Assembly: GCF_030867145.1 (NCBI RefSeq) | Contig: NC_134419.1 | Location: 372,001-436,000, forward strand | Direction of reading: 5' to 3' | Length of the DNA: 64,000 nt | Source: Opisthocomus hoazin | Lineage: Eukaryota; Chordata; Aves; Opisthocomiformes; Opisthocomidae | Shown: in pieces, positions 22,601-34,600 of the stretch | Numbering within the stretch: the stretch's first letter is position 1 | Layout of the letters: each line of letters begins with the position of its first letter | Notes under the pieces: generated by a model | The model's database searches: none | Seen by the model: only the letters and a program-made list of their open reading frames with translations | What the model was told of the DNA's origin: nothing | Made by a program: the position numbers and the translations under genes

Positions 22601-25600
22601 CTATTTTCACGTCTCCTTTAAGTCAAATGCAGTTGTATTTGTTTCCTGTTTTGAGTATGACACCACGTCCACACATTAAATACCCACTCTGATTCTCAGT
22701 AAAGATCCCAATTGATTTTCCCTGTTGGGTTAAGGCTTTGGTCCACGAAAAGGTGATGCTGCAGTGATTTGTGCACCAATGCTGTGATCCTTGCACAGAG
22801 AGTTTTCTGCTGGCCTAGGTACAGCATTTCTGGACAGCAGAGGTGCTTCAGTATCTCAAAGGTCCCTGAGAAAAGTACCACGAAAAAATAATTACAAGGC
22901 AGGACTCTTTTCAGAAATTGTCACATTTACATTTTATGCCCACAAAACTAGAGGATTTCTAGACGGAATGACTGTAGCATATTTCACAGTAGTTTGTAAA
23001 CAGCTGGAATGTGAGGGGAATTGCAATCAAGCCTTACATTAAAAAAGGCAGTTTTGGTGGAGGAAGAGTGTTTAAGACATAGTTGTTGGTGAAGAAAATA
23101 CGATTTTCCAGTAAGACTGTGATTAGCTAAAGTGAAAGCTGCAGTTTCGTCCTGTGCTTGCAGGTTTGAATCAACGTACTACATACAGAACAGTGTCCTA
23201 ACACTCGTAGGTGGTGTAGGGTGGCTCTTCATGTCTGCAGCTAGTGTTGATCAGGAATAAGTAAGTCTTCAAGTAAGCCTTTATCAGTAATTCTGTTGTC
23301 TGAGTGGCAGTAGGGAGGCAGATAGGTACCTAGTTTTGCAGCTGATAATGAGCTTAAGTAGCTCACTGTGTCTGCTGCATTTGCATTGTTCACAGGAAGA
23401 AAAACATGATACTTTCCAATTCTCCTTGTTTTTTTATAGGTGCATTATTGCAATGGGTCTAGACAAAAAGCCATCCCCTCCCAAGAGAAAGATGGAGGAC
23501 CATGAGGAAAAGCATGTGGGTTCCTGGAGAGATGGAGTGCGCAGAAAGCCAACTAAAAACAGTGCTGAGCGGAAATCACGCAAAGATTCAACGTTAGTCA
23601 TCTTACCAGGTCATGAAGCTAGTGTGGAAACTATTGAGGACAAAATGGAGACTGGACAGGAGTACAGAAAAGAAGAAAGGAAAAAAATATCTGATCATGC
23701 AAGTGAAGATAGACAGGAAGACGCTCGTAAAAATGGTACAGTATTCCAAAACACAAGCATGGGGTGAAAAATGGGAGAGGATGATACTGGCGAAGGTATG
23801 GGATTATGGGCTTCCAACTTTGCCTGGAGCATCCTCTCTTAGGACACATCCTGTGTGAGAAATGTGATACCTGTGTCTGGGCAATAAAATTAGTAGGTCT
23901 CCTGTCAGCCGAGCAACGGGATGAGAGGGTCTTGCAAGAGCCAAGAAAGTGAGTAAGGAAAGTCTGAGAGGCTGAAACAGGAGCCTGAGGTAGGTAGGTA
24001 GTAAAGAAGGAGGAAAGTGGGAGACAGTGAAGGGACAGCAGCGAAGGAGAATGGCAGTGGGTAGAGGACAAAAGCAGAGCAGAAGGAAGAAATGGGACTG
24101 GGTGTGGGTAGGGAGACAATCTGAGGTGAGCTTGTAAGGGAGACAGAACATTGGTGTATGGTCAATGGAGAGAAGTCGGTGGCCGTGGAGGCAGGAGGTG
24201 GAGGAGCCTGCTGCTGCTGCCTGATGTAGAGATGGGGGGGACGGGGACACGGACGGACACACGAACTGTGTAGGGGGAGGCTGACCCAGGGATGGTGGGA
24301 AGAGCACACAGCAGCAAAACATCAGCAAGGTTTAGCGCCAGATGAGCTGTCTTGGTCTTTTCTCCTGTCTGGTGCCAGTGGGAGGGCAATGCTTTATCCA
24401 CCTGACCCCATCCCTACACAACCGGGCAGCTTCCCTATACTCTCCCCAGGAAGCCAGTCCCTGCTTCCACTGCCTGTGCAATTCCCTCTTCTTCCTTAGT
24501 TTGACCAGCATTTCTTGAGGTTGATATCAGCCTTCCCTGCGCGCGCTGCCTGCGCCAACTGCCGCGCCGCGCTCCCGGCCGCTCGCGCTCCCTAGGGTTG
24601 GCGCTTGTGCTCGGGAGGGCCGCGCCTCGTTACCGCTGACCCCGCCCCCGCCGCGTCAGAGCTGCGCGCTCGTTAGCGGCTGACCCCTGCCTGCTGGGGG
24701 GGGGGTGGTGGTGGTGGTGGTGAGGTGCCTTCTCCCTGCCTGCGCTTTTGACTTGTCGATCCTGCCGCTTTAGGAAAGGGTTCCCCGGCGCGGTTGTCCA
24801 CTCCGCGGGGCCTTCGCGGAGCCCTTCGCCTCGGTGGCTTCGCTGAAATCGCCATTTCTTGTATTGATTTCTTGTATTGCAAAATGTAGAGTTTTTACTT
24901 TTAAAGTCTGGTCTAGTGTTCAGGCGATGCGTGGTCTGGTGGGAGGAAGCAACCTGCTGTGCTCCCTGCCCTCCTTCCCCCACCTCCATTCTCTCTCTGG
25001 AAATTCTCTTCCCAGCTTGTCCTCTCTTCTTCTGGTTCCTTCACTGTCTGCAGCTGCTTGAGCTGCCCTGCGCACCTTCTGCTTTCCCCTGCAGCCGGCA
25101 TGCCCCGAGAGCAAGGCGGGCCTGGCTCTGGAGGGCAGGAAGGGCAGAGTGGCAGCAGGGAGCAGCGAGACAGTGAACTTCATCTCCAGTCCAGCTTGAG
25201 TGGTTTGCACGTGATTTTGGAGATCTTTATCGTATTCACTGAGATAACAGAAGTGCACTAAAGGACAGTTGCTATGTTTGCAATCTTTTATCAAATGGAG
25301 CGCAAGAAACTATTCTAAAACTGGAGTCATATTTAGAGGTGCTTTTGGAGGTGTATTTCTAAGTGATTGACGGAGCTAATCTGGTTCATTTCCATTGTCG
25401 GACAAAAATATGTTAAATGGCTTTGATTTTAACACTTCGATACCTGTGGGCAATGTTCTTCTGTTACACTTCCTGGAATTTTGTCACGCTATCATCAGAT
25501 GGTGTAATTCAGAGGTTGATATCAGAGGAGCATCTGTTCCTTTGTGCGTACCAAAGGGAACTAGTGGCCAACGAATGCAGATGTTTTAGTGACAAATACT

Positions 25601-28600
25601 AAAACAAAATTATGTTTGCTATTTGTAGATCAGAGGTCTGCGCGCTCTCTCTCTTCTGCCGGTACTCCGTGCGGCAGTGGAGATGACTCTGATGGTGAAA
25701 TGGAGAAAGACGGTGTTATGGGCAAAGAGGAGTATGATATTGAAAAGGCATCTGATAACGCAGCACGTGCACAATACGGAAATGAGCACGGGGAGAATAA
25801 ACTGCTGAGAATGGAGGAAAATCAGGAAACTTTTGCACCGGAAGAGGAAGGAATAGATGAAGCGGAAAAGGCAGAGTCGGAAGATCTAACAGTAGGGGAA
25901 GGTACTGGAATTTTTCATGAAAATATAATGCGAAGACAGCATCAAAGTCCTGCAGTTAATGGAGAACTCAGACAGACTGGGTCGGTGGAAGGTGCTGTAC
26001 AGGAAGATGGGGAGAAGAATGCAAGTATCAGGAGCGATGCTGGGGAAGAAAGCCTTCTAGTGCCTTTGGAAAGCAACACGATGGAAGCGGAGGATAGCGA
26101 TGAAGAGTCTGCTCAGGGTGACGGAGGAGGTGGTGAGTACAGTCCGTCTGCACAGCTGTGAGTGACTAGCGCATGCAGGTGTTGCTGTGTTTGCCTTTAT
26201 GCTAAGTCATGGTCTAGCACAGGGAATGCAGCTGCTGGACTATTTTCAAGCTACAAGAATACCGTGTACTGCTGTGAGCTAAATAACCGCCCAGAATGCC
26301 ACCTGGGTTTATTGTTTGTTTTCTGGTATTTCCAGTCTAAGGCTTTGGCCAGTCTTTTTTACATGAAGCCTTTTTACATGGCTCCATTTGGGTCTGCCCT
26401 GACATTTCAGACTTTAAACCAAGCTGAGACAGCTGGATGACTTCTACACCCCTTTTGCTTTTTAATGGTTCTCTTTCTTACCTCCTCTTTTGTAACTTTG
26501 TGACAGTTTTTGAAGATTGCAAACCAGTCCAGAAGGAAACAGCAAAGGCAGATGGAGACGATCGTCATGTGAATTCCGAACCTGAACCTATTGATTCCTG
26601 CGTGGGTGAGGAAGAAGAGAACATAACAAGTACAGAGCGTGATGCCAATGAAGGTGAGGTTGGCCGTCGATCCGGGGACATGGATTAGATCTTCTTCATC
26701 TGAGGTCTTGTTATAGAAATGTTTGCCCTTTCCCTTTTCTTTCTAGGCTATCAGACCCTCTCCTTGTGCTCTTTTCTTTCCTAATGTATAAAATCGGGTG
26801 ATGACTGGCTGAATTCTGTGGTCATGTCTAATTAACACTTTTTGGCACTTGGAATGGTGTCGGGTAAAGAATCCAGGCCATGAAAAAACTGGCTGCCAGT
26901 CAAGAAAACAGCTGTGGAAAGCAGGACTCCAGTGAGTTTCCCTTTGCTTCCAGGCAGCGTGGGGCCTCCTTGGGAAAGGCATTGTCAAGACGGGCAGGCT
27001 GGGACTGACGGACTGGGACCGAACTGCAGCCGAACTGCAGACCTGGTCTCCGTGCTGTACCCTCTTTGTCTCCCAAACTCATCTCTCTGTTCGCAGTTGG
27101 CGTAACTGGCAGTGAGGAAATTGCAGCTTGATCTTGGTTCCCTCCACGAATGTTTCTGGTCCTTGCAACCTTAGCAGTTTATCGCTGGAGACTTGATCTG
27201 CCCGACAGAAGAGCCTTGCGTGTTAAACAGGGGGTGTTAAGGCCAGCCATCCTGCTGCAGCCATGAGCTGTAGTGAAAGTAAATGTTAAGATTCTGCTCC
27301 GCAGTAGCGACGAGTCTGAGAAGAGAAGAAAACCATAGGTTAAAACCAGCTTCAGTCTGCACTGTTGCTCTTACATTTCTTTCTTCTGTCCTCTAAGAGT
27401 CTAAGCTGGCAGGAACAGGTCATATATATTGTTTTTAAATTGCTAGTTGCGCACTGTCTTGGACTTTGGCACATTAATCCAGGGTGTTGTAAGTTTTTTT
27501 TTTTCTGGTCAGCTGGGAGCCTGTAGATCTTCTTCCTCTGTGTAGTGTAAGAACATAGCCTTTCAAGGTTTGTTGTCTTTCATCCAGAAGATGTATACAG
27601 GAGGCTGGAGGTTCCTTCTCATCTCTGGTCTGTCAGTTATTCTCTTATTTCTCAGTAATTCTTTCTCAGACGAGATTGCTTCTGCCTTGGTCTCATCAGC
27701 TGACCACAAACAACTGTCCATAGCATTTAATTTCAAAGTCCAGTAGTCTGCATATGTTGATCTTCACAAGGACCTGTATTTGTGATGCATAGACCAGGGC
27801 AGGAGAACATGTGGTTCCTGTGCAGCCTGACTTCTGTGTCAATTGTCCCTCCAAATCATAGTTGAAACATGTTTGCTTCCCAGGCAGGAGGTCTTTGGAA
27901 AGCCTGGAATCTCCTAGTTGTTAACTTCTCAGGTTTGCATGGTGCCTTGTTTTGAATACTTCAGCGCTGAAGCAGCTTCCCGGTTGCCGTTACCGTTCCT
28001 GCCCAAGGCAAGACCTCACTTTACAGGAGGGAATACTTTGTAAGCAGCAGCCAGAGTAAATGAACGCCTCTCTCTGCTGGTGAAGCAGGTGAACACGTAG
28101 AGTATAGCACGCACAACACAGCATTTGGTTTCTTTTAGACAAAGTGAACAAAGCATCTGTGTTACAGGGACTGGCAAAATCCATTACGTTAGACTCAGTC
28201 CAGTATTAGCGGCTGGACAGTTCCAGACACTGTGCTTTTGTGGAGACAGCAATATTTAGCTCTGAGTTTGGATGACAGTTTGGGATGTTTTATTTCATTT
28301 TGTACCAAAACTTCCATTAGAAGTTTCTTAAATGATGACATGTTACTGATTTTGATAGTGGGCCTGAGTGCTCCCAGGTTCAGGAGGCAGGATTTTCAGT
28401 GTGAGTGCTGTAAAAATACGACAGTGATTGATAACTCATAAGTCCATGTATCAAAGAAGAAAAATTTTAAAATACAAGGGACAGAAATCTAGTGGTAAAC
28501 ATAAGCAACAAACCTGGTGCAAGATGCGTCTTGGATGAAGTCATGGTTTTTCATATTGCAAAATGTAGAGTTTTCCACTGCCTGTGCAGTTCCCTCTTCT

Positions 28601-31600
28601 TCCTTAGTTTGACCAGCATTTCTTGTCTCGGCCATGCCGGTCTCTTCCCTTCTCTGCCTGACTTCTTACACTTGGGGATCGAGAGCTCTTGCGCTCTGTG
28701 GAATACATCCTTAAAGACCTGCCAGCTCTGTTCTGTTCCCCTGTCCCTGAGGACCGTTTCCCAGGGAGTCCTTCTGACTATCTCCTTGAAGAGCTGGAAA
28801 TTTGCCCTCCTAACATTTAGGGTCCTGACTATGCTCTTCGTTATTCCCGTTTCCCTCAGTAGCATTAGTTCCACCAGCGCGTGGTCTCTGCAGCCCAGGC
28901 TGCCTCTGATGTTGACATCCCCAACGAGCTCACTCGCATTGGTGACCACCAGGTCTAGTATCGCATCCCCTCGGGTAGGGGTGCTTATTACCTGGCTTAA
29001 GAAGTTGTCCTCAATGCATTCTAGGAACCTGCTGGATTGCCTACAGCTTGCCGTGTTGCTTTTCCAGCAGATGTCCGGGTGGTTGAAGTCCCCCAGTAGG
29101 ACGAGAGCCTGCGAGCGCGAAGCCTCCTGGAGTTGGAGGAAGAACGCTTTGTCTGTCAGCTCCTCTTGATCTGGCGGCCTGTAGTAGACACCAACCACTA
29201 GGTTCCCTTTGTTGCCTCTCTCTCCGATTCTTACCCATAAGCTTTCGACCTGCTCGTGGTTATTCTTCAGGGCCAGCTCTTCACTCTGTAGTGTTTTCTT
29301 GATGTAAAGGGCAACGCCCCCGCCCCTCCTTCCTTGCCTGTCCCTTGTGAACAGCCTGTAGCCATCAAGAGCTACATTTCAGTCGTGGGATTCATCCCAC
29401 CAAGTTTCCGTGATGGCAATCAGGTCGTAGCTTTCCAGCAGCACGATTGCTTCCAACTCCTCCTGTTTGTTTCCCATGCTGCGTGCGTTTGTATAGAGGC
29501 ATTTCATCTGAGCTGTCGGCCTCGTTACCTTCATAGCAGAGCACCCCTTTTTTCCCTTGAGGTGTTTCATGGGTATTTTCTTGTTGGCACCTGATACCTC
29601 AGGCGCCTCCAGCTCCCTTCCGCAAGACTTCCACATTGCTGCAGTGTCCCTCGCATGCTGCTGGGCAACGGGTTGAGGGCTCCTACTAGCCCCCCATCCC
29701 TCTAACCATTGTGTATCCTCCCCTAGCCTGTCGCTGGCAAGCCTGATAGGCTCCCCTTCCCCCTTCCCCTCTAGTGTAAAGCCCTGTCAATGAGCCCCGC
29801 CAGCTCCTGGGCAAAGATCCTCTTCCCCCTTTGAGAAAGCTGGCTCCCATTTGATGCCAGCAAGCTTGGTGCTGTGTATGTCATCCCGTGGCCAAAGAAC
29901 CCAAAGTTGTGGCGGTGACACCAGTCACGGAGCCATGTGTTAGTAGACCGAGTCTGCCTATGTCGCTCAACGTCTCTGCCCACCACTGGAAGGAGCGATG
30001 AAAAGATAACCTGTGCTCCAGATTCCTTTACTAATCGTCCTAGGGCTTTGAATTCTTTTTTAATTACCCTCGGGCTACTTACTGCAACTTTGTCTGCACC
30101 CACGTGGAAGAGCAGCAGAGGATAATAGTGTGAGGGTCGGACCAGTCCAAGAAGTTTCCTAGCAATGTCCTTGACCCATGCTCCCGGGAGGCAACAGACT
30201 TCCCTGAGAGGAGGGTCTGCCTGGCATATCGGACCCTCTGTTCCCCTCAGCTGGGAGTCTCCTACAACTATGACTCGTCTCTTCCTCCTTGTGGAGCTGG
30301 TAGTAATACGAGAGGGAGGTCCTTCTGATCTTTGTGCCTCCTCAGCTGTGGATGGGTCAGCCCCTGCACCATCCACCGCCTTGTCCTCCACATCTAGAGC
30401 CTCATACCTATTGTGCAGAGGCACCTGTGGAGATGTGGTGGGCAAGGGAAGGGCTGGCCTCCTGCCCCGATTGCGGACCCGCTTCCACTCGCTGTTTTCC
30501 TTTACGTCCCTTCCTGCAGCCTGGTGGGGGGAGGTTACTAGTGCCCTTTGGTCCCGGGCCTTTTTTACAGGTTGTTCCTGGGTAGACTCCTGGGTTGTCA
30601 GGGCACGGCTCCACCAGTCGATCTCCTGCTCGGCCTCCCTGATGCTCCCTAGCCTATCTACCTCTTCTCTTAGCTCTGCCACCAGGCAGAGCAGATAGTC
30701 CACCTGGTCGCACCTTGTGCGGCCATTCCCTTTGCTGCTGTCCGTCTCCAGCGCTAGCTGGCGGCACTCGCTGCAGCCAGAGGCCTGGGCAGCCGCGTGC
30801 TTTCCAGGGACCTCAGTCTGGGCCGAGGCTTCCTTTCTGACCAGCAGGGAAGCAGCAGCCTGCTGACGGCGGGGTGCCATGGCCGAGCTTCCTTCCTGCA
30901 GATGAGTTTCCTCAGCTTCCCCGGGGGCTGGGGGAGGGCTCCGCCTTCCCTGCGCGCGCTGCCTGCGCCAACTGCCGCGCCGCGCTCCCGGCCGCTCGCG
31001 CTCCCTAGGGTTGGCGCTTGTGCTCGGGAGGGCCGCGCCTCGTTACCGCTGACCCCGCCCCCGCCGCGTCAGAGCTGCGCGCTCGTTAGCGGCTGACCCC
31101 TGCCTGCTGGGGGGGGGGTGGTGGTGGTGGTGGTGAGGTGCCTTCTCCCTGCCTGCGCTTTCGACTTGTCGATCCTGCCGCTTTAGGAAAGGGTTCCCCG
31201 GCGCGGTTGTCCACTCCGCGGGGCCTTCGCGGAGCCCTTCGCCTCGGTGGCTTCGCTGAAATCGCCATTTCTTGTATTGATTTCTTGTATTGCAAAATGT
31301 AGAGTTTTTACTTTTAAAGTCTGGTCTAGTGTTCAGGCGATGCGTGGTCTGGTGGGAGGAAGCAACCTGCTGTGCGCCCTGCCCTCCTTCCCCCACCTCC
31401 ATTCTCTCTCTGGAAATTCTCTTCCCAGCTTGTCCTCTCTTCTTCTGGTTCCTTCACTGTCTGCAGCTGCTTGAGCTGCCCTGCGCACCTTCTGCTTTCC
31501 CCTGCAGCAGGCATGCCCCGAGAGCAAGGCGGGCCTGGCTCTGGAGGGCAGGAAGGGCAGAGTGGCAGCAGGGAGCAGCGAGACAGTGAACTTCATCTCC

Positions 31601-34600
31601 AGTCCAGCTTGAGTGGTTTGCACGTGATTTTGGAGATCTTTATCGTATTCACTGAGATAACAGAAGTGCACTAAAGGACAGTTGCTATGTTTGAAATCAT
31701 TTATCAAATGGAGCGCAAGAAACTATTCTAAAACTGGAGTCATATTTAGAGGTGCTTTTGGAGGTGTATTTCTAAGCGATTGACGGAGCTAATCTGGTTC
31801 ATTTCCATTGTCGGACAAAAATATGTTAAATGGCTTTGATTTTAACACTTCGATACCTGTGGGCAATGTTCTTCTGTTACACTTCCTGGAATTTTGTCAC
31901 GCTATCATCAGATGGTGTAATTCAGAGGTTGATATCAGAGGAGCATCTGTTCCTTTGTGCGTACCAAAGGGAACTAGTGGCCAACGAATGCAGATGTTTT
32001 AGTGACAAATACTAAAACAAAATTATGTTTGCTATTTGTAGATCAGAGGTCTGCGCGCTCTCTCTCTTCTGCCGGTACTCCGTGCAGCAGTGAAGATGAC
32101 TCTGATGGTGAAATGGAGAAAGACGGTGTTATGGGCAAAGAGGAGTATGATATTGAAAAGGCATCTGATAACGCAGCACGTGCACAATACGGAAATGAGC
32201 ACGGGGAGAATAAACTGCTGAGAATGGAGGAAAATCAGGAAACTTTTGCACCGGAAGAGGAAGGAATAGATGAAGCGGAAAAGGCAGAGTCGGAAGATCT
32301 AACAGTAGGGGAAGGTACTGGAATTTTTCATGAAAATATAATGCGAAGACAGCATCAAAGTCCTGCAGTTAATGGAGAACTCAGACAGACTGGGTCGGTG
32401 GAAAGTGCCGTACGGGAAGATGGGGAGAAGAATGCAAGTATCAGGAGCGATGCTGGGGAAGAAAGCCTTCTAGTGCCTTTGGAAAGCAACACGATGGAAG
32501 CGGAGGATAGCGATGAAGAGTCTGCTCAGGGTGACGGAGGAGGTGGTGAGTACAGTCCGTCTGCACAGCTGTGAGTGACTAGCGCATGCAGGTGTTGCTG
32601 TGTTTGCCTTTATGCTAAGTCATGGTCTAGCACAGGGAATGCAGCTGCTGGACTATTTTCAAGCTACAAGAATACCGTGTACTGCTGTGAGCTAAATAAC
32701 CGCCCAGAATGCCACCTGGGTTTATTGTTTGTTTTCTAGTGTTTCCAGTCTAAGGCTTTGGCCAGTCTTTTTTACATGAAGCCTTTTTACATGGCTCCAT
32801 TTGGGTCTGCCCTGACATTTCAGACTTTAAACCAAGCTGAGACAGCTGGATGACTTCTACACCCCTTTTGCTTTTTAATGGTTCTCTTTCTTACCTCGTC
32901 TTTTGTAACTTTGTGACAGTTTTTGAAGATTGCAAACCAGTCCAGAAGGAAACAGCAAAGGCAGATGGAGATGATCGTCATGTGAATTCCGAACCTGAAC
33001 CTATTGATTCCTGCGTGGGTGAGGAAGAAGAGAACATAACAAGTACAGAGCGTGATGCCAATGAAGGTGAGGTTGGCCGTCGATCCGGGGACATGGATTA
33101 GATCTTCTTCATCTGAGGTCTTGTTATAGAAGTGTTTGCCCTTTCCCTTTTCTTTCTAGGCTATCAGACCCTCTCCTTGTGCTCTTTTCTTTCCTAATGT
33201 ATAAAATCGGGTGATGACTGGCTGGATTCTGTGGTCATGTCTAATTAACACTTTTTGGCACTTGGAATGGTGTCGGGTAAAGAATCCAGGCCATGAAAAA
33301 ACTGGCTGCCAGTCAAGAAAACAGCTGTGGAAAGCAGGACTCCAGTGAGTTTCCCTTTGCTTCCAGGCAGCGTGGGGCCTCCTTGGGAAAGGCATTGTCA
33401 AGACGGGCAGGCTGGGACTGACGGACTGGGACCGAACTGCAGCCGAACTGCAGACCTGGTCTCCGTGCTGTACCCTCTTTGTCTCCCAAACTCATCTCTC
33501 TGTTCGCAGTTGGCGTAACTGGCAGTGAGGAAATTGCAGCTTGATCTTGGTTCCCTCCACGAATGTTTCTGGTCCTTGCGACCTTAGCAGTTTATCGCTG
33601 GAGACTTGATCTGCCCGACAGAAGAGCCTTGCGTGTTAAACAGGGGGTGTTAAGGCCAGCCATCCTGCTGCAGCCATGAGCTGTAGTGAAAGTAAATGTT
33701 AAGATTCTGCTCCGCAGTAGCGACGAGTCTGAGAAGAGAAGAAAACCATAGGTTAAAACCAGCTTCAGTCTGCACTGTTGCTCTTACATTTCTTTCTTCT
33801 GTCCACTAAGAGTCTAAGCTGGCAGGAACAGGTCATATATATTGTTTTTAAATTGCTAGTTGCGCACTGTCTTGGACTTTGGCACATTAATCCAGGGTGT
33901 TGTAAGTTTTTTTTTCTGGTCAGCTGGGAGCCTGTAGATCTTCTTCCTCTGTGTAGTGTAAGAACATAGCCTTTCAAGGTTTGTTGTCTTTCATCCAGAA
34001 GATGTATACAGGAGGCTGGAGGTTCCTTCTGGTCTGTCAGTTATTTTCTTTTTCTCAGTAATTCTTTCTCAGACGAGATTGCTTCTGCCTTGGTCTCATC
34101 AGCTGACCACAAACAACTGTCCATAGCATTTAATTTCAAAGTCCAGTAGTCTGCATATGTTGATCTTCACAAGGACCTGTATTTGTGATGCATAGACCAG
34201 GGTAGGAGAACATGTGGTTCCTGTGCAGCCTGACTTCTGTGTCAATTGTCCCTCCAAATCATAGTTGAAACATGTTTGCTTCCCAGGCAGGAGGTCTTTG
34301 GAAAGCCTGGAATCTCCTAGTTGTTAACTTCTCAGGTTCGCATGGTGCCTTGTTTTGAATACTTCAGCGCTGAAGCAGCTTCCCGGTTGCCGTTACCGTT
34401 CCTGCCCAAGGCAAGACCTCACTTTACAGGAGGGAATACTTTGTAAGCAGCAGCCAGAGTAAATGAACGCCTCTCTCTGCTGGTGAAGCAGGTGAACACG
34501 TAGAGTATAGCACGCACAACACAGCATTTGGTTTCTTTTAGACAAAGTGAACAAAGCATCTGTGTTACAGGGACTGGCAAAATCCATTACGTTAGACTCA

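Larger units (their letters stand above)
28575..31266 (-). mobile_element. CR1 LINE, 5' half retained, 3' end missing (copy 1)
   Basis: About 2.7 kb on the minus strand with GC-rich 5' UTR (about 30881-31266), complete ORF1 and the endonuclease part of ORF2. The reverse transcriptase and 3' UTR are absent. It is flanked by near-direct repeats around tattgcaaaatgtagagttt (28554-28574 left, 31288-31308 right); inner array units have this site once and uninterrupted. This is the opposite of the normal 5' truncation of LINEs. Confidence 0.85.

Noticed and set aside
24699..24722. G run plus GGT repeat that gives poly-Pro/poly-His open frames.
   Set aside because: A simple microsatellite within the CR1 5' UTR, not a metal-binding protein.
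24877..25261. Repeated frames of 99-124 codons on both strands just after each unit start.
   Set aside because: They overlap in several frames on both strands, have no phase-1 exon with good splice sites, and lie in the noncoding part of the unit.
25589..26161. Array exon A read as a self-standing 190-codon gene.
   Set aside because: Its ends lie in intron sequence; the acceptor ctatttgtag and donor GTGAGT with matching phases show an internal exon.
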